Below, in pieces: positions 11,911-22,215 of a stretch of DNA of 64,000 nucleotides (the first letter of the stretch is position 1; the number at the start of each line of letters is the position of its first letter). The stretch lies in the NCBI GenBank assembly GCA_963556145.1, contig OY744466.1, positions 2,170,001 through 2,234,000 of the forward strand, written 5' to 3'. The translations under genes were made by a program, and so were the position numbers. The notes under the pieces were generated by a model. That model was not told the origin of the DNA, did no database searches, and saw only the letters and a program-made list of their open reading frames with translations. Source of the DNA: Hygrocybe punicea. Lineage: Eukaryota > Basidiomycota > Agaricomycetes > Agaricales > Hygrophoraceae.

Positions 11911-11922
11911 GATTTAAAGTCT
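11778..11922 (+). promoter_or_regulatory. Self-priming pair: transcript 5' end and primer-binding site
   Basis: AGACTTTAAAT (11778-11788) lies ~32 bases after the TATA box. ATTTAAAGTCT (11912-11922), its exact reverse complement, begins one base after the 5' LTR. This is the arrangement by which Tf1 of fission yeast primes reverse transcription from its own mRNA instead of a tRNA. No tRNA-type TGG primer-binding site is visible. Confidence 0.7.
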
Positions 11923-12133
11923 CCTTCACTTCTGCTTGCCCAACATACCTCCTCGCACTTGATCCCAATCCGCTGCTACGTCTACAGGCTTTGGCTCTTC
12001 TTCTCCTCGCTTTCCCGATCCTATTCCATCCACTTCTCATTTCCAACCCTTTCGGAGACCACCACTTCCACTGCCACCTTCACCTCCTTCCCCTCCTTCT
12101 CCATTATCTCCACCTCCCCCATCTCCACCACCT

Positions 12134-13249
12134 ATGGCTGATCTTCAAGCACAATTTCAACAACTACTCCAACGCGTCAATACTCTCAACCATGACCTTG
12201 CAACCGCCAATGCCGAAATTGCTGCTCTTCATGCTGCTGCTGTTCCTCCTCCTCCTCCTCCTCCTCCTCCTCCGGCTGCCCCTACTGTAAAAATCGCGAA
12301 ACCAGATGGCTTCGATGGAAAACCCGAAAACATCAAAAAGTTCCTCCACCAATGCGGTGTCTTCCTTCGTGCACAAGCATACACAGACTCACAAAAGGTT
12401 CTTTTGGGTTTATCATACATGAAGTCTGGTAGTGCTCTACCTTGGGCCAAAAACAAGGTTCAGAGTCCCGCTTTCGCCGCCTACACTTGGGCAAATTTTG
12501 AAGCGGATATTCATTCTGCCTTTGGAGATGTCGATCAAGAAGCAACAGCTCACTTGAAAATAAAGGAAGTTAAACAAGGCAAGGCTACCATCGATGAATA
12601 TATTGTTCATTTTGAAGAATACGAGACGCTCACTGGCTTTAATGATCAAGCCCTCATTGGATGTTTTAAAGATGGATTAAATCAAGCAATCATTTCGAAA
12701 ATATTCGCCCTTGCAAATATGCCTACCACCCTTCGAGAATGGAAACAATACGCTAGTCGATTCGATTGACAATATCGCAAATATCTCGCAACCATTTCTC
12801 CTTCCTCGAAGTCTACTGGTAAAAAGAAGGAAACTCCTAAAGCTTCCACCTCTCCCTCTACTGCTTCGAAGACCCATAATCCCACCACTTCATCTTCGAC
12901 TTCTACACGTATTAAATTGGAATCAGTTGACCCTGTTATTGCCGCACAGAGGAAAGCTGCGGGACAATGTATTGTTTGTGGCTCAAAAGAACATTGGGCT
13001 AACAATTGTCCTACTTGTGCATCTTCCTCTACCACCGCTTTGTCGTCGCGCAACAACAACCGCTCCTCTCATGGTCAAGGCAAATGTCCTCACAATATTC
13101 AAGCAGTAACAAGGGATGGAGAACAAGGAACTTTGGGAACTTCTTCGGCAAAGGACAAGGACGATATTTATGTCACATTGGGTGTGTCTAACATGAGCTC
13201 TGCAGAAAAGACGGCCCTCTCTAACAAACTTGTACATGAGGGATATTAG
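12134..13249 (+). pseudogene. gag: gag of Ty3/gypsy family 1, with a premature stop
   Basis: The frame opens with ATG at 12134 and would encode about 371 residues. Residues 1-35 form a coiled-coil-like helix, followed by a run of ten prolines. The capsid-type region follows (residues ~50-210, including a retrotransposon gag core near TWANFEADIHSAFGD). A CCHC zinc knuckle, CIVCGSKEHWANNC, lies near 12970. A TGA at 12767-12769 interrupts the frame after SRFD; the codon context suggests an original CGA, a CpG transition. The true stop is TAG at 13247. Pol overlaps in the -1 frame, so a frameshift probably made Gag-Pol. Confidence 0.85.
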
Positions 13250-16200
13250 ATATTTCAGATTCAGATTCTTCGACTACTCTGGATCTTTGTAAACATAATG
13301 ACGAACAATTCTATCATTGCCTTGGTTCTCTACGCTCTTCGGACAAAACATTAATCGTCAATCTATGGCTTGAAGCCACTGATACTGGAGAATGATTCCC
13401 TGTTCGCATTTTAATCAATACTGGCGCTTCTGGCTGTTTCATCAACTGCCATTTCGTGGAAAACAACTCCCTTTCCTTCTCGTATTTGGAAGAACCAATA
13501 CCCGTACGTAATATTGATAGGACGCCTAACCGAGATGGACCTATTGATAAATCCTGCGACGTCATTCTTTACACGCCACCATCTTACCATGAACGCCTTA
13601 CGCTTGAGATTTCCTCGCTAGGTGATTTCGACGTCATTCTCGGCTTTCCTTGGATTCAAAAACACAATCCATACACCGGTGTTATAGAGAAAACCCTTGA
13701 AATCTTTCAAACCGAAATTTCCTCGACATCCCTGACTGTGGATTCGATGTATGAAAACAGGATCGACTCGCAATCGGATTCTTATGAAGAATATATTGCT
13801 TCACTCGATCTCACCTCCGATTCGAATTACTTTTCCTTTTCCTGAGATCAAATTCTACAAACCATTAACGGCATTTCCCTCGGAGATACCTCTCGTCCTA
13901 CTACTGTTGAAGAAGATATGAAGGTGTTTATACCAGAGAAGTATTGGAATTATTCAGATGTTTTTCTCAAACAACATTTCGACCAACTTCCTCCCCATTC
14001 CGAATTTGATCATGCCATCAACCTTAAAGATTCCTTCAAACCCCAACAGGGCAAGTTGTATTCGCTATCTCCTCGAGAGCAAGTCGAACTTGATAAATTC
14101 TTGGACGAAAATCTTTCAACAGGACGTATTCGCCCCTCGAAATCCCCCCAAGCTGCCCCCTTTTTCTTTGTGAACAAAGGTGAAGAAATTAACGATCTAG
14201 GTTCAGATCCTGGACTCTGTCCTGTTCAGGATTATCGATATCTTAATGACCACACCATTCGCGATCGTTATCCTCCCCCACTTCTTTCCGAAATCCTCCA
14301 ACAACCAAAATTCCAAACAGCGAAACATTTTACCATTATAGATATTCGCTGGGGATACAATAATATTCGGATTAAGGAAGAAGACGTATGGAAGGCTGGT
14401 TTTATCACGAATTGTGGTCTCTTTGAACCTACCGTTATGTTCTTTGGACTCTGCAATGCCCCTGCCACCTCTCAACGAATGATGAATATTCGCTTTCATG
14501 ATGTTCTCACCTCCAGATGCGTATTCATTTACATGGATGACATCATTATCCTCGGAGATACCCATGAAGAACTCGAAACAAATACTCGCCGCGTACTCGA
14601 CATCATGTGCAAGAATAATCTTTCTTGCAAACCCATCAAATGTCAATTCAAAAAAGACTCCGTTAAGTATCTTGGTCAGATTATTTCTCATGGCGAAATT
14701 GCTATTAATCCTGCCAAGATTCATTCTATTTCTGATTGGCCCATTCCTAAACGTGTTTGAGATGTTCAATCATTCCTTGGCACCATGAACTTTTGGTGCA
14801 GATTCATCAAAGATTTCTCTTCTATCGCCCGACCTCTTCACAATCTTACAAGAAAAGATAATAAATTCGCTTGGACTTCTAACTGTCAATTCGCATTCGA
14901 TTCCCTTAAACAATCCATTACTTCCGAACCCATCCTTAAAGCTCCCCGACTCGATCTTCCTTATATCCTCGAAACTGACTCCTCCGGCTTCGCAATCGGT
15001 GCTGTCCTTATGCAAAAACATGACGATAAGCTTCATCCTATTGGTTATTATTCCGCTTCATTATCCCCTGCAGAACGAAACTATTCAACTCCTGATCAAG
15101 AACTTCTGGCTATCGTTAAATCGCTATCACACTGGCGTCATCTACTCGAAGGAGCTAATCATACCATTGTCATTAGATCCGACAATCAAGCCCTCAAATA
15201 CTTTATGACAAATCGCTCCCTCTCTCGTTGCCAAGCTAGATGGTCCAAATTTCTCAGTTGCTTCGATTTCTGTATAGAACATATCCCTGGAACATGTAAC
15301 CATGCTGATGGCTTATCTTGCCGCCCCGATTATTTCCCTGAAGGTCCCGACAACTTGGATAGAGCTCTGCTTTCGGAATCTCACTTCATCAATGCGATCA
15401 TTAATTTATCCTCTCCTAGATTCCTTAATCGACTTCGCTTCCCATCCCCATTGCCACCTTACATCTCTTCTAAAATCTCCGATTCCTCTTCCCGATGGTC
15501 CCTCATAGATGGATTGGTCCGCGATGCTAGAGAATGCATAGTTGTGCCCGAGGTTGTTTCTCTGCGCACCGAGATTATTCATTCAGCTCATTCACCACCT
15601 TATGCTGGGCATCCTGGAATAGATAAGACATGCGACCTTATCTCTCTAGTGTTGCCACGACTATAGTTGGTCACTTTTCTTTTCTCTGCTCTACTGCCTT
15701 CAATAAAATACATAAAAATATAAAGAAAATTTCGAGGGGTAGCCTCTACCCCTCGAAATTTTCTTTATATTTTTATGTATTTTATTGAAGGCAGTAGAGC
15801 AGAGAAAAGAAAAGTGACCAACTATAGTCGTGGCAACACTATATCTCTCACGATTATGTCTGGGAATCACTTCATTGAGATATTTCTAATTTTATTGCCT
15901 CCTGTCCTGATTGTCAACGTACTAAGATACTACGTTCACACCCTACAGGACTATTACACCCTCTTCCTCCTGCTTCCACAGCATGGGAAGAAATCACTGC
16001 GGACTTTATAACGCAGTTACCACTCTCCTTTGGATTCGATGCAATCTTTGTCGTTGTCGATCGCTTTATGAAACGTGCTCATTTCATTCCTACAACTTCG
16101 GCACTCTCCGCTGAAGGTGCTGCACAACTCTTTCGAGATCACATCTGGAAATCACATGGATGGCCTAAAAAGATCATTTCTGATCGTGGAACGCAATTCG

Positions 16201-17072
16201 CAGCAAAATTCACTGCTGAACTCAACAAACTTCTTGGAATTGATACGGCTTTATCCACTGCCTATCATCCTCAAACCAATGGACAAACGGAATGCACTAA
16301 TCAAGAATTGGAGCAGTACCTCCGGCTCTACACTAACTTCATGCAATCTGATTGGTCTGAATGGTTATCACAGGCTGAGTTCTCCTATAACAATTGCTTG
16401 CATTCTTCCACCGGCTTTTCCCCTTTCTATTTAGAATATGGCCGCCATCCCCGAACTCCCTTATCTATTGACAAACCGGAATCTAACAATCCGTCCACTA
16501 ACGATTTTCTCATGACCCTACACGATGCGCAATACACTGCAAGTCTCTCTTTACAACAAACCGCTGATGACATGAAGCACTTCGCTGATGACATGAAGCA
16601 CTTCGCTGATAGAAAACGTAAACATATCACCTTCGATATTGGACAACTTGTTTGGTTGGACATACGAAACCTCAACACCGGACGACCGACAAAAAAGTTA
16701 GATGTTCGACACACTGGACCCTTCCCCATCATCGATCGTATTTCCCCTGTGGCCTACAAACTCCAACTTCCACGTTCCTGGAAGATACACCCAGTCTTTC
16801 ACGTTTCCCTATTGCAACCGGTTATTGTTGACGAACAGTTACATCCTCCTGTGACAGATGACAACTTACGTCCTCCTCCCGATATCATTGACAAACACAA
16901 GGAATATGAAGTTGAAACTGTCATCGATCATCATTATCGCCGCCGCAAGAAGGAATACCTTGTGAAATGGAAAGGCTACTCCGCTGATGAAAATACTTGA
17001 AAACCTCTTTCCAATTTGCGTCATGCACGTGATGCAATTCTAGAATATGAAGATCGAAGAAACACCACGTGA
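13243..17072 (+). pseudogene. pol: pol of Ty3/gypsy family 1, broken by four stops and a MITE
   Basis: One frame runs from the end of gag to 17072. It contains protease (NTGAS, where DTGAS is expected; Asp to Asn fits a CpG transition), reverse transcriptase with the YMDD box near 14530, RNase H (LETDSSGFAIGAVL, QELLAIVKSLSHWRHLLEG), integrase (AGHPGIDKT, DRGTQFAAKF, QTECTNQELEQYL) and a C-terminal chromodomain (YEVETVIDHHY, YLVKWKGYSADENT). In-frame TGA codons occur at 13393, 13843, 14758 and 16998. The 195-base MITE plus its 8-base duplication (203 bases) shifts the frame by two at 15647, and the frame resumes correctly after it. The protein cannot be made as one piece. Confidence 0.9.
15647..15841. 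mobile_element. 195-base perfectly palindromic hAT-type MITE inside integrase
   Basis: The two halves are exact inverted copies of about 96 bases around a three-base centre. The ends start TAGTGTTGCCACGACTATAG, sharing TAGTGTTGCC with the hAT-like element at 20275-22974. The 8-base target duplication TATCTCTC is perfect (15639-15646 and 15842-15849). Removing the element and one duplication copy restores the integrase frame. The perfect arms indicate a very recent insertion. Confidence 0.9.
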
Positions 17073-17193
17073 TGTCATTACCAATTTCCTATATAAACTC
17101 TGACATCTTTTTCCATCTTCTTCGCTCTTTTGCCTTCTGCCCATCATTTCGATCCGTGCACACAACATCGTTCCTCGCTTTCGTCACCTTAAC

Positions 17194-17697
17194 TTGGGCT
17201 TACCCCTTCGCCATTCTCGGCGCATCCTTGCCAAATATCGTCACTTCCAGTTCTCTATTCACCTCAACTGTCTCAACGACAATCCTCGTCCCACCCCTCC
17301 TCGGCTGGTTATCCCATGGTATATGTACCACACCACTAATCGTGAATACGATTGGCCACCTGAACATCTTTGGCAAAATCCTTCTGCTTGGCCCACCCAT
17401 CCACCTCTTTTCTTTGTGTTAGCCCAGTGGGATTCGCTCGTTTTCCTTCAAATCTTCCCTTCAGCTGCCCCTGGTGCCGCACATCTCCAATATGTCCAAC
17501 ATTTGCTCCAATGTGCCTTTTTCCTTCCTTGGAGCTATCGTAAAGTCGTTTATATCATCAATCTCTTGGCCTCTTTCCAGTCCACTCTCGACCTTCATTT
17601 TCCTCACCACCATATCAAAGTCGCCCTCCCCAGCGAATTCTGGCACCGTAATTTCACCCGTCCCCTCGGCTTCACAGACTATGAAGTCTTATACTGA
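17194..17697 (+). CDS. Accessory ORF after pol in Ty3/gypsy family 1
   Basis: An open frame of up to 167 codons follows pol in the sense direction. No ATG is found near its 5' end, so it may start at an internal Met (about residue 50) or be reached by readthrough or splicing. The composition is protein-like, with a hydrophobic middle (VVYIINLLASFQSTL), but I see no signal peptide and no env-type features. The function is unknown. Its stop overlaps the next accessory frame. Confidence 0.35.
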   Translation: MGLPLRHSRRILAKYRHFQFSIHLNCLNDNPRPTPPRLVIPWYMYHTTNREYDWPPEHLWQNPSAWPTHPPLFFVLAQWDSLVFLQIFPSAAPGAAHLQYVQHLLQCAFFLPWSYRKVVYIINLLASFQSTLDLHFPHHHIKVALPSEFWHRNFTRPLGFTDYEVLY

Positions 17698-18079
17698 TGT
17701 GTCCAGGCCTGCGATGGAATTTTCCTCCTCACGCCCCCTGCCACTCCGTATCAATGATGGACATGTAATCAAGGAGCTAGATATGTTAGAAGATATGGAG
17801 ATCGCCAAGGGAGACGAAGACTACATAGAGTCATGCGTGGACTATGATGACACCTTTGCTGAGTTCGTCGCTACCGCTCACCTGGTCTTTCCCTCTCCTC
17901 CCTCTCCTTCTTCTCTGCCACCTTCTACCTTCTTCATTCCCCTAGAAGGAAACATCGATACCTGGTTGAATACCCCTGCTCCCCTCCCATCCCTTCTGAT
18001 TGCCCCCTTTCCCCCTAGAGGTCGTTCTCGTTCTCGTTTGTGTCCGCGTTCTCATGCACACTACTTTAAACGCTTCTGA
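17681..18079 (+). CDS. Second accessory ORF in the 3' region of Ty3/gypsy family 1
   Basis: The ATG at 17681 starts a 132-residue frame overlapping the end of the preceding ORF. It has an acidic stretch (KELDMLEDMEIAKGDEDYIES) followed by a Pro/Ser-rich tail and a basic end. Two TGA codons just after 18075 arise in TTCTGACGCTTCTGACGG and may be CGA to TGA changes. A protein-like frame continues at 18089-18260 (FDRIFELHREDRLPSSLLRD) up to the 3' LTR. I do not recognise either part. Confidence 0.3.
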   Translation: MKSYTDVSRPAMEFSSSRPLPLRINDGHVIKELDMLEDMEIAKGDEDYIESCVDYDDTFAEFVATAHLVFPSPPSPSSLPPSTFFIPLEGNIDTWLNTPAPLPSLLIAPFPPRGRSRSRLCPRSHAHYFKRF

Positions 18080-18255
18080 CGCTTCTGACGGTGACCAACT
18101 ACGCCGTTATGCATTAGAACTATCGACCTTCGATCGGATTTTCGAACTTCATCGCGAGGATAGGCTCCCTTCCTCTCTCCTCCGCGACTGTGAGCAGTTT
18201 CTCGGTTGGACACTGAAGGATACTATGTGGTCATATGTTTCTCCGGCTTGTAGAG

Positions 18256-18654
18256 TGTTATGATTTCTTAGCTAAACGTGCTTACTTTTTTCTTTTTCCT
18301 TCTCTCTCTCCTCTTCCGCTATCATTAGTCATTCCTTTCATATATGCGCTGCCATTTCCTTCCGCTTAGTCGTATGATACGACAAATGCTGTATGTTATC
18401 TCCTTTCATTCATGTTTCATCCCTTATCACCATATGCTACGGCACATAGCCCCTATCCCTTTCCTCATAACATAGCCACTCCCTTGGACTATATAAGTAG
18501 TCTACTTTCAGCTTGTACTGTAGACTTTAAATTTCGTATCACTTGCTACTCAATCACTTCTTCTTGCTCTAAGATTGACTGCCTTCAGAACCTAAGCCCT
18601 TTTCTCTAAACCGTCTTGTGAAGTAAAACCTTCAGCTTATTCTGTTGCATTACA
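18256..18654 (+). repeat. 3' LTR of Ty3/gypsy family 1
   Basis: 399 bases, the partner of 11512-11910. It is followed by the duplicated CCTTG and a short TTG microsatellite (18660-18680). Confidence 0.95.
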
Positions 18655-18896
18655 CCTTGTTGTTGTTGTTGTTGTTGTTGTCATTGTGAGCAAACAAGAG
18701 GCGAATTGGTCATGGGTCACATACCATAATAGGTATCCTTATCCATGGATCTATGGATCTCACTAGTCCATATCTGTACTTGTATCCGCATGGGTACGGA
18801 TACCAACGGATACGGATTTATCTGTATCCATGCATTTCCCTACTTTTTACCAACAATTTATCAGCAAAAGGTATGCTTTATTATTAAGAATATCTT

Positions 18897-19710
18897 ACAG
18901 CTGTTTGTATAAATGATGGCACTTTTTGAAATTTTTTGAATCAATTGAATAATATGGACTTGGACAAATTTTCTGTGCTCAATCTTGTATCTCATGAAAT
19001 ACTGCATGGATTGACATGGTTACAGAGGGAAAGTTGTACCATTTTGTAAGGGCTATCAGCTCCTGTAATTACATTTGGACTGTATTTAGTGTATGATGAG
19101 TGGTGGATGAAATAAAGAGGTAAAGTAGTATTTTTGATGCCCAATATGATATTGTACAATTATGGTGTCAAAAGAGCTCCTATGAAGAAGATTGTAGGGA
19201 GAAAATTGTTCAGTTTTTCAAGGGCTAGAAGCTCATATACTGTATTTTTTTTCAATTTTGTCCTTTGATCCCATAATTATGATTCATATGATATTTCAAG
19301 CCCAATACAAACAAATATGATACAGAGTAATATTTGACTCAAAGAACAAAAATGAAGAAAAATACGGTATATGAGCTTCTAGCCCTTGAAAAACTGAACA
19401 ATTTTCTTCCTACAATCTTCTTCATATGAGCTCTTTTGACACCATAATTGTACAATATCATATTGGGCATCAAAAATACTACTTTACCTCTTTATTTCAT
19501 CCACCACTCATCATACACTAAATACAGTCCAAATGTAATTACAGGAGCTGATAGCCCTTACAAAATGGTACAACTTTCCCTCTGTAACCATGTCAATCCA
19601 TGCAGTATTTCATGAGATACAAGATTGAGCACAGAAAATTTGTCCAAGTCCATATTATTCAATTGATTCAAAAAATTTCAAAAAGTGCCATCATTTATAC
19701 AAACAGCTGT
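18897..19710. mobile_element. Foldback (giant inverted repeat) element, 814 bases
   Basis: The left arm (18897 to ~19270) and right arm (~19335 to 19710) are near-identical inverted copies, with a central region of about 65 bases. Both outer ends are ACAGCTGT. The arms show only a few mismatches in the outer 340 bases and more towards the centre. No coding frame is present. The immediate flanks give no convincing target duplication, so the class is unresolved. A transcript would fold into a long hairpin. Confidence 0.85.
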
Positions 19711-19739
19711 AATTGTCTTGTATTTAAACATTACCATAA

Positions 19740-19806
19740 TAGGGATTTGAACTCCCGACTTGGCCTTATTGCTTATGTTAGGCATACTTACTGCTTGGCC
19801 ACAATA
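19740..19806 (-). repeat. tRNA-like sequence, possible SINE head
   Basis: On the minus strand the sequence has TGGCCAAGCAG, a fit to the polymerase III A box, and about 45 bases later AGTTCAAATCC, close to the B box. The acceptor stem does not pair, so it is not a working tRNA gene. It may be a tRNA-derived SINE or a decayed tRNA. Confidence 0.35.
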
Positions 19807-20266
19807 CTACATAAAATATTTGTTTTTCTTGACCCATATATGAGATAGTCCATAGGCTTCAGGCACGTCTGTAGGCTGTATACAGAACATCTGGATCTGG
19901 GTTATACATAACAAGGATATGTATGTATGTAGGGGCATCCACCTAAAAGAGTGGTAGAACATTGCACACATGTCTGATCAATTGGCATGGCTCTCTGTGC
20001 TCGTAGGGGTGGTTGGCTTGGGGGTGTGGTGTGGGGATGTCCCCTGGCTGTTGCTCTGCCCAGGCCCATCTGTCATTGTCATGTTCACCCCACAAACACC
20101 ATGCACACCATCAATTGATGTGGCCATACTGGTTTGCAAGGTGTGGTTGGGCAGCAGAGAGAGGACCAGGACTCATCGTCTCAATCCCCGTTCCTGCGTG
20201 TGTTGCCCATCCCTGTCCTTGTCTGGCTGTTGTCGTCTTCACTTGCTGGACTGACATTGTCATTGC
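19807..20266. other. Repeat-rich spacer without a gene
   Basis: It contains G/T-rich sequence and, at about 20088-20147, a weak copy of the compound palindrome (core CATCAATTGATG) described among the findings. ORFs here are not convincing. Confidence 0.4.
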
Positions 20267-20699
20267 CGAGGTGGTAGTGATGCCGAAGTTCGGTTCGGAA
20301 CCAATCCGAACCTGGTTTGAACCGCGAACCGAACCGCTGGTTAAGTTTGCGGTTCTGGCACTGACATGCGGTTCAAACCGCGTTCAAACGCGGTTCAAAC
20401 CGCGAACCGTAATGTATAGTTACCTACGTAGATACTCATTTACTTAATTTTTCACATTTTTTTCTATGCAGTCGCGTGAACTTAGGTCATGTGACCTTAA
20501 ACATACTCACGCGCAACTTCAAGTTCGACTCAACACTAACGTTACTCAACAACCACGGTGAGTAATGACTTTATTTCATATTTTACTGACATTTTTTTAC
20601 ATAGAACAGCCCCACAGGGCCCACCTTGACCACATAAATAAGGCACCCGTGGTCGACTTCACCCAACAACCTCCCTCGCGTTCCAACGCGAGTCAGAGT

Positions 20700-20990
20700 G
20701 AATCGATGGCAGCAGCGGCAGCAGCGGCAGCAGCAGCAACGGCAGTGGCAACACCACCAATGCCACCACCCCAACGACGACGACAGTGACGATGACGGCC
20801 AAATGATCCCCAGCGACAGCAACCGCAACAGCAGCAGCAGCAGCAGCAACAGCAACGCTGGCAGCAGCAGCAGAGCAACACCGGCGGCAGCAGCAACCTG
20901 CCGCCTCAAATGCGGATGATCGTGACCACTGCCGCCTACAACACCAACACCAACACGACGACGACGACGACGACGACGACGACAGGGAAG
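20700..20990 (+). repeat. CAG/CAA-rich tract and GAC microsatellite
   Basis: Imperfect CAG and CAA triplets (20700-20900) could encode Gln, Ala or Ser runs depending on frame, and none has further protein support. A pure run of ACG/GAC triplets follows near 20955-20985. Confidence 0.7.
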
Positions 20991-21856
20991 TTGAAGGCTG
21001 GTAGGGTGGTGCGCCCACCTACCAGCCCAGGTACATACGCTAGCTTTAACCCATCGACAACTTGCTAACCACACACCTCGCAAACCCAGGCTGACGCGTC
21101 AACAGACGCGCAGACGTCGTTTGCGAGGAATTCGGCATGGCAACGATGAAGAAGGACGCGGAAAGGGCCAACAACGGCAACAACCACGCACAAAAAAAAT
21201 GTGGAAAGCGAGAGAACTGGCCGCGGAAAGCGAGAGAACTGGCCGGGAGAGTGGTGCACCCACCCCGGTCGCCAGGTAAGTCTTTTTCGTTTGCTGTCAA
21301 ATTTTCCCCACCACCACAGACAGGCACGGTCCATGCCTTCGACCATCCCGCCTCCATCCACCTGCCAATGCACCGTACCGGGCCCGAAGATGCCCCAGCC
21401 TGAAGCTACAACCACCCCACCTCCCATCCCACCTCCTGCTTCCCTCGTGAAACCCAGCGCCACATCAATTGATGTGCGCCTGGTCTTCACGAGTAGGGTG
21501 TAGCACAGGTGACCCGCGGGTCCCCAGGCCGAACACCGTACCCGTACCCGCAGACACCGCACCCATCACAGGTCCGGGTCTGCATCACCCGCCATCAGAC
21601 ACGGGTATAGTGGTTACCCACGTCACCGCGCGGGTAGCGGGTGGGGGCTCATCCCACTCCATCCTGGTCATTGTTGACCTCGTGAATGCCTCGCCATGTC
21701 AATTGACATGCGGCTGATGCGGTTCGCGAGGTCATTTGAGGGGGCCATGGTCCTGCCAACATTGTTGTTGACAGCCCCATGGCCCTCCACCCCCTGGCCC
21801 ATTCTTGTCCCACGTCGCGTCGTTGCCAACCTCGTCACCGTTGGCCAATCGGCTGG

Positions 21857-22215
21857 CATCGTCGTGGCTGTCATCGTTGTGGCCGTCGTTGTCCTGGCCG
21901 TTGTCATCGTGGCTGTCATCGTCGTGGCCGTTGTCGTCCCAGCTGTCGTCATCGTGGCCGTTGTCATCCCGGCCGTCGTTGTCCTGGCCGTTGTCGTCCC
22001 AGCTGTCGTCGTTTTGGCCGTTGTCGTCCCGGCCGTCATCGTCCTGGCCGTTGTCGTCCCAGCTGTCGTCGTCCTGGCCGTTGTCGTCCCGGCTGTCATC
22101 GTCCTGGCCGTTGTTGTCCCAGCTGTCGTCGTCGTGGCCGTTGTTGTCCCGGCCGTCATCGTCCTGGCTGTTGTCGTCCTGGCCATCATCATTCTGGCCC
22201 TCGTCATCATCCGGG
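21857..22215 (+). repeat. GTC-rich minisatellite with ~30-base unit
   Basis: Units of the form GTCGTCCTGGCCGTT and GTCGTCCCAGCTGTC alternate, giving a 30-base period (60-base higher order) for about 12 copies. The period is a multiple of three, so long frames open on both strands (Val-rich on plus, Asp- or Thr-rich on minus). I regard these as by-products of the repeat. Confidence 0.75.

Larger units (their letters stand above)
11512..18654 (+). mobile_element. Ty3/gypsy chromovirus-type LTR retrotransposon (family 1), full length but inactivated
   Basis: Two 399-base LTRs (TGTTATGAT...GCATTACA) enclose gag, pol and a 3' region. The 5-base target duplication CCTTG is perfect (11507-11511 and 18655-18659). 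The LTRs differ at only three positions (~99% identical), so the insertion is recent. Yet gag has one premature TGA, pol has four in-frame TGAs, and a MITE interrupts integrase. The pol order (protease, reverse transcriptase, RNase H, integrase, chromodomain) places it among chromodomain Ty3/gypsy elements. Confidence 0.95.
10738..18842. mobile_element. hAT-like non-autonomous element, ~960 bases, carrying a 7.1-kb Ty3/gypsy insertion
   Basis: The left end reads TAGGCAATGGCACGGATAC. The right end, reverse-complemented, reads TAGGGAAATGCATGGATAC. Flanking 8-base duplications are CTTTTCAC (10730-10737) and CTTTTTAC (18843-18850), with one transition between them. Eight-base duplications and short TAG-starting termini fit hAT elements. 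Subterminal regions are packed with GGATAC/GTATCC motifs, possible transposase-binding repeats. Subtracting the gypsy element leaves about 957 bases without a transposase frame. Confidence 0.65.

Noticed and set aside
18880..19725. MULE-type 9-base duplication for the foldback element
   Set aside because: Only about five of nine flanking bases agree.
21857..22215. CRISPR-like array
   Set aside because: Tandem units without unique spacers, in eukaryotic DNA.
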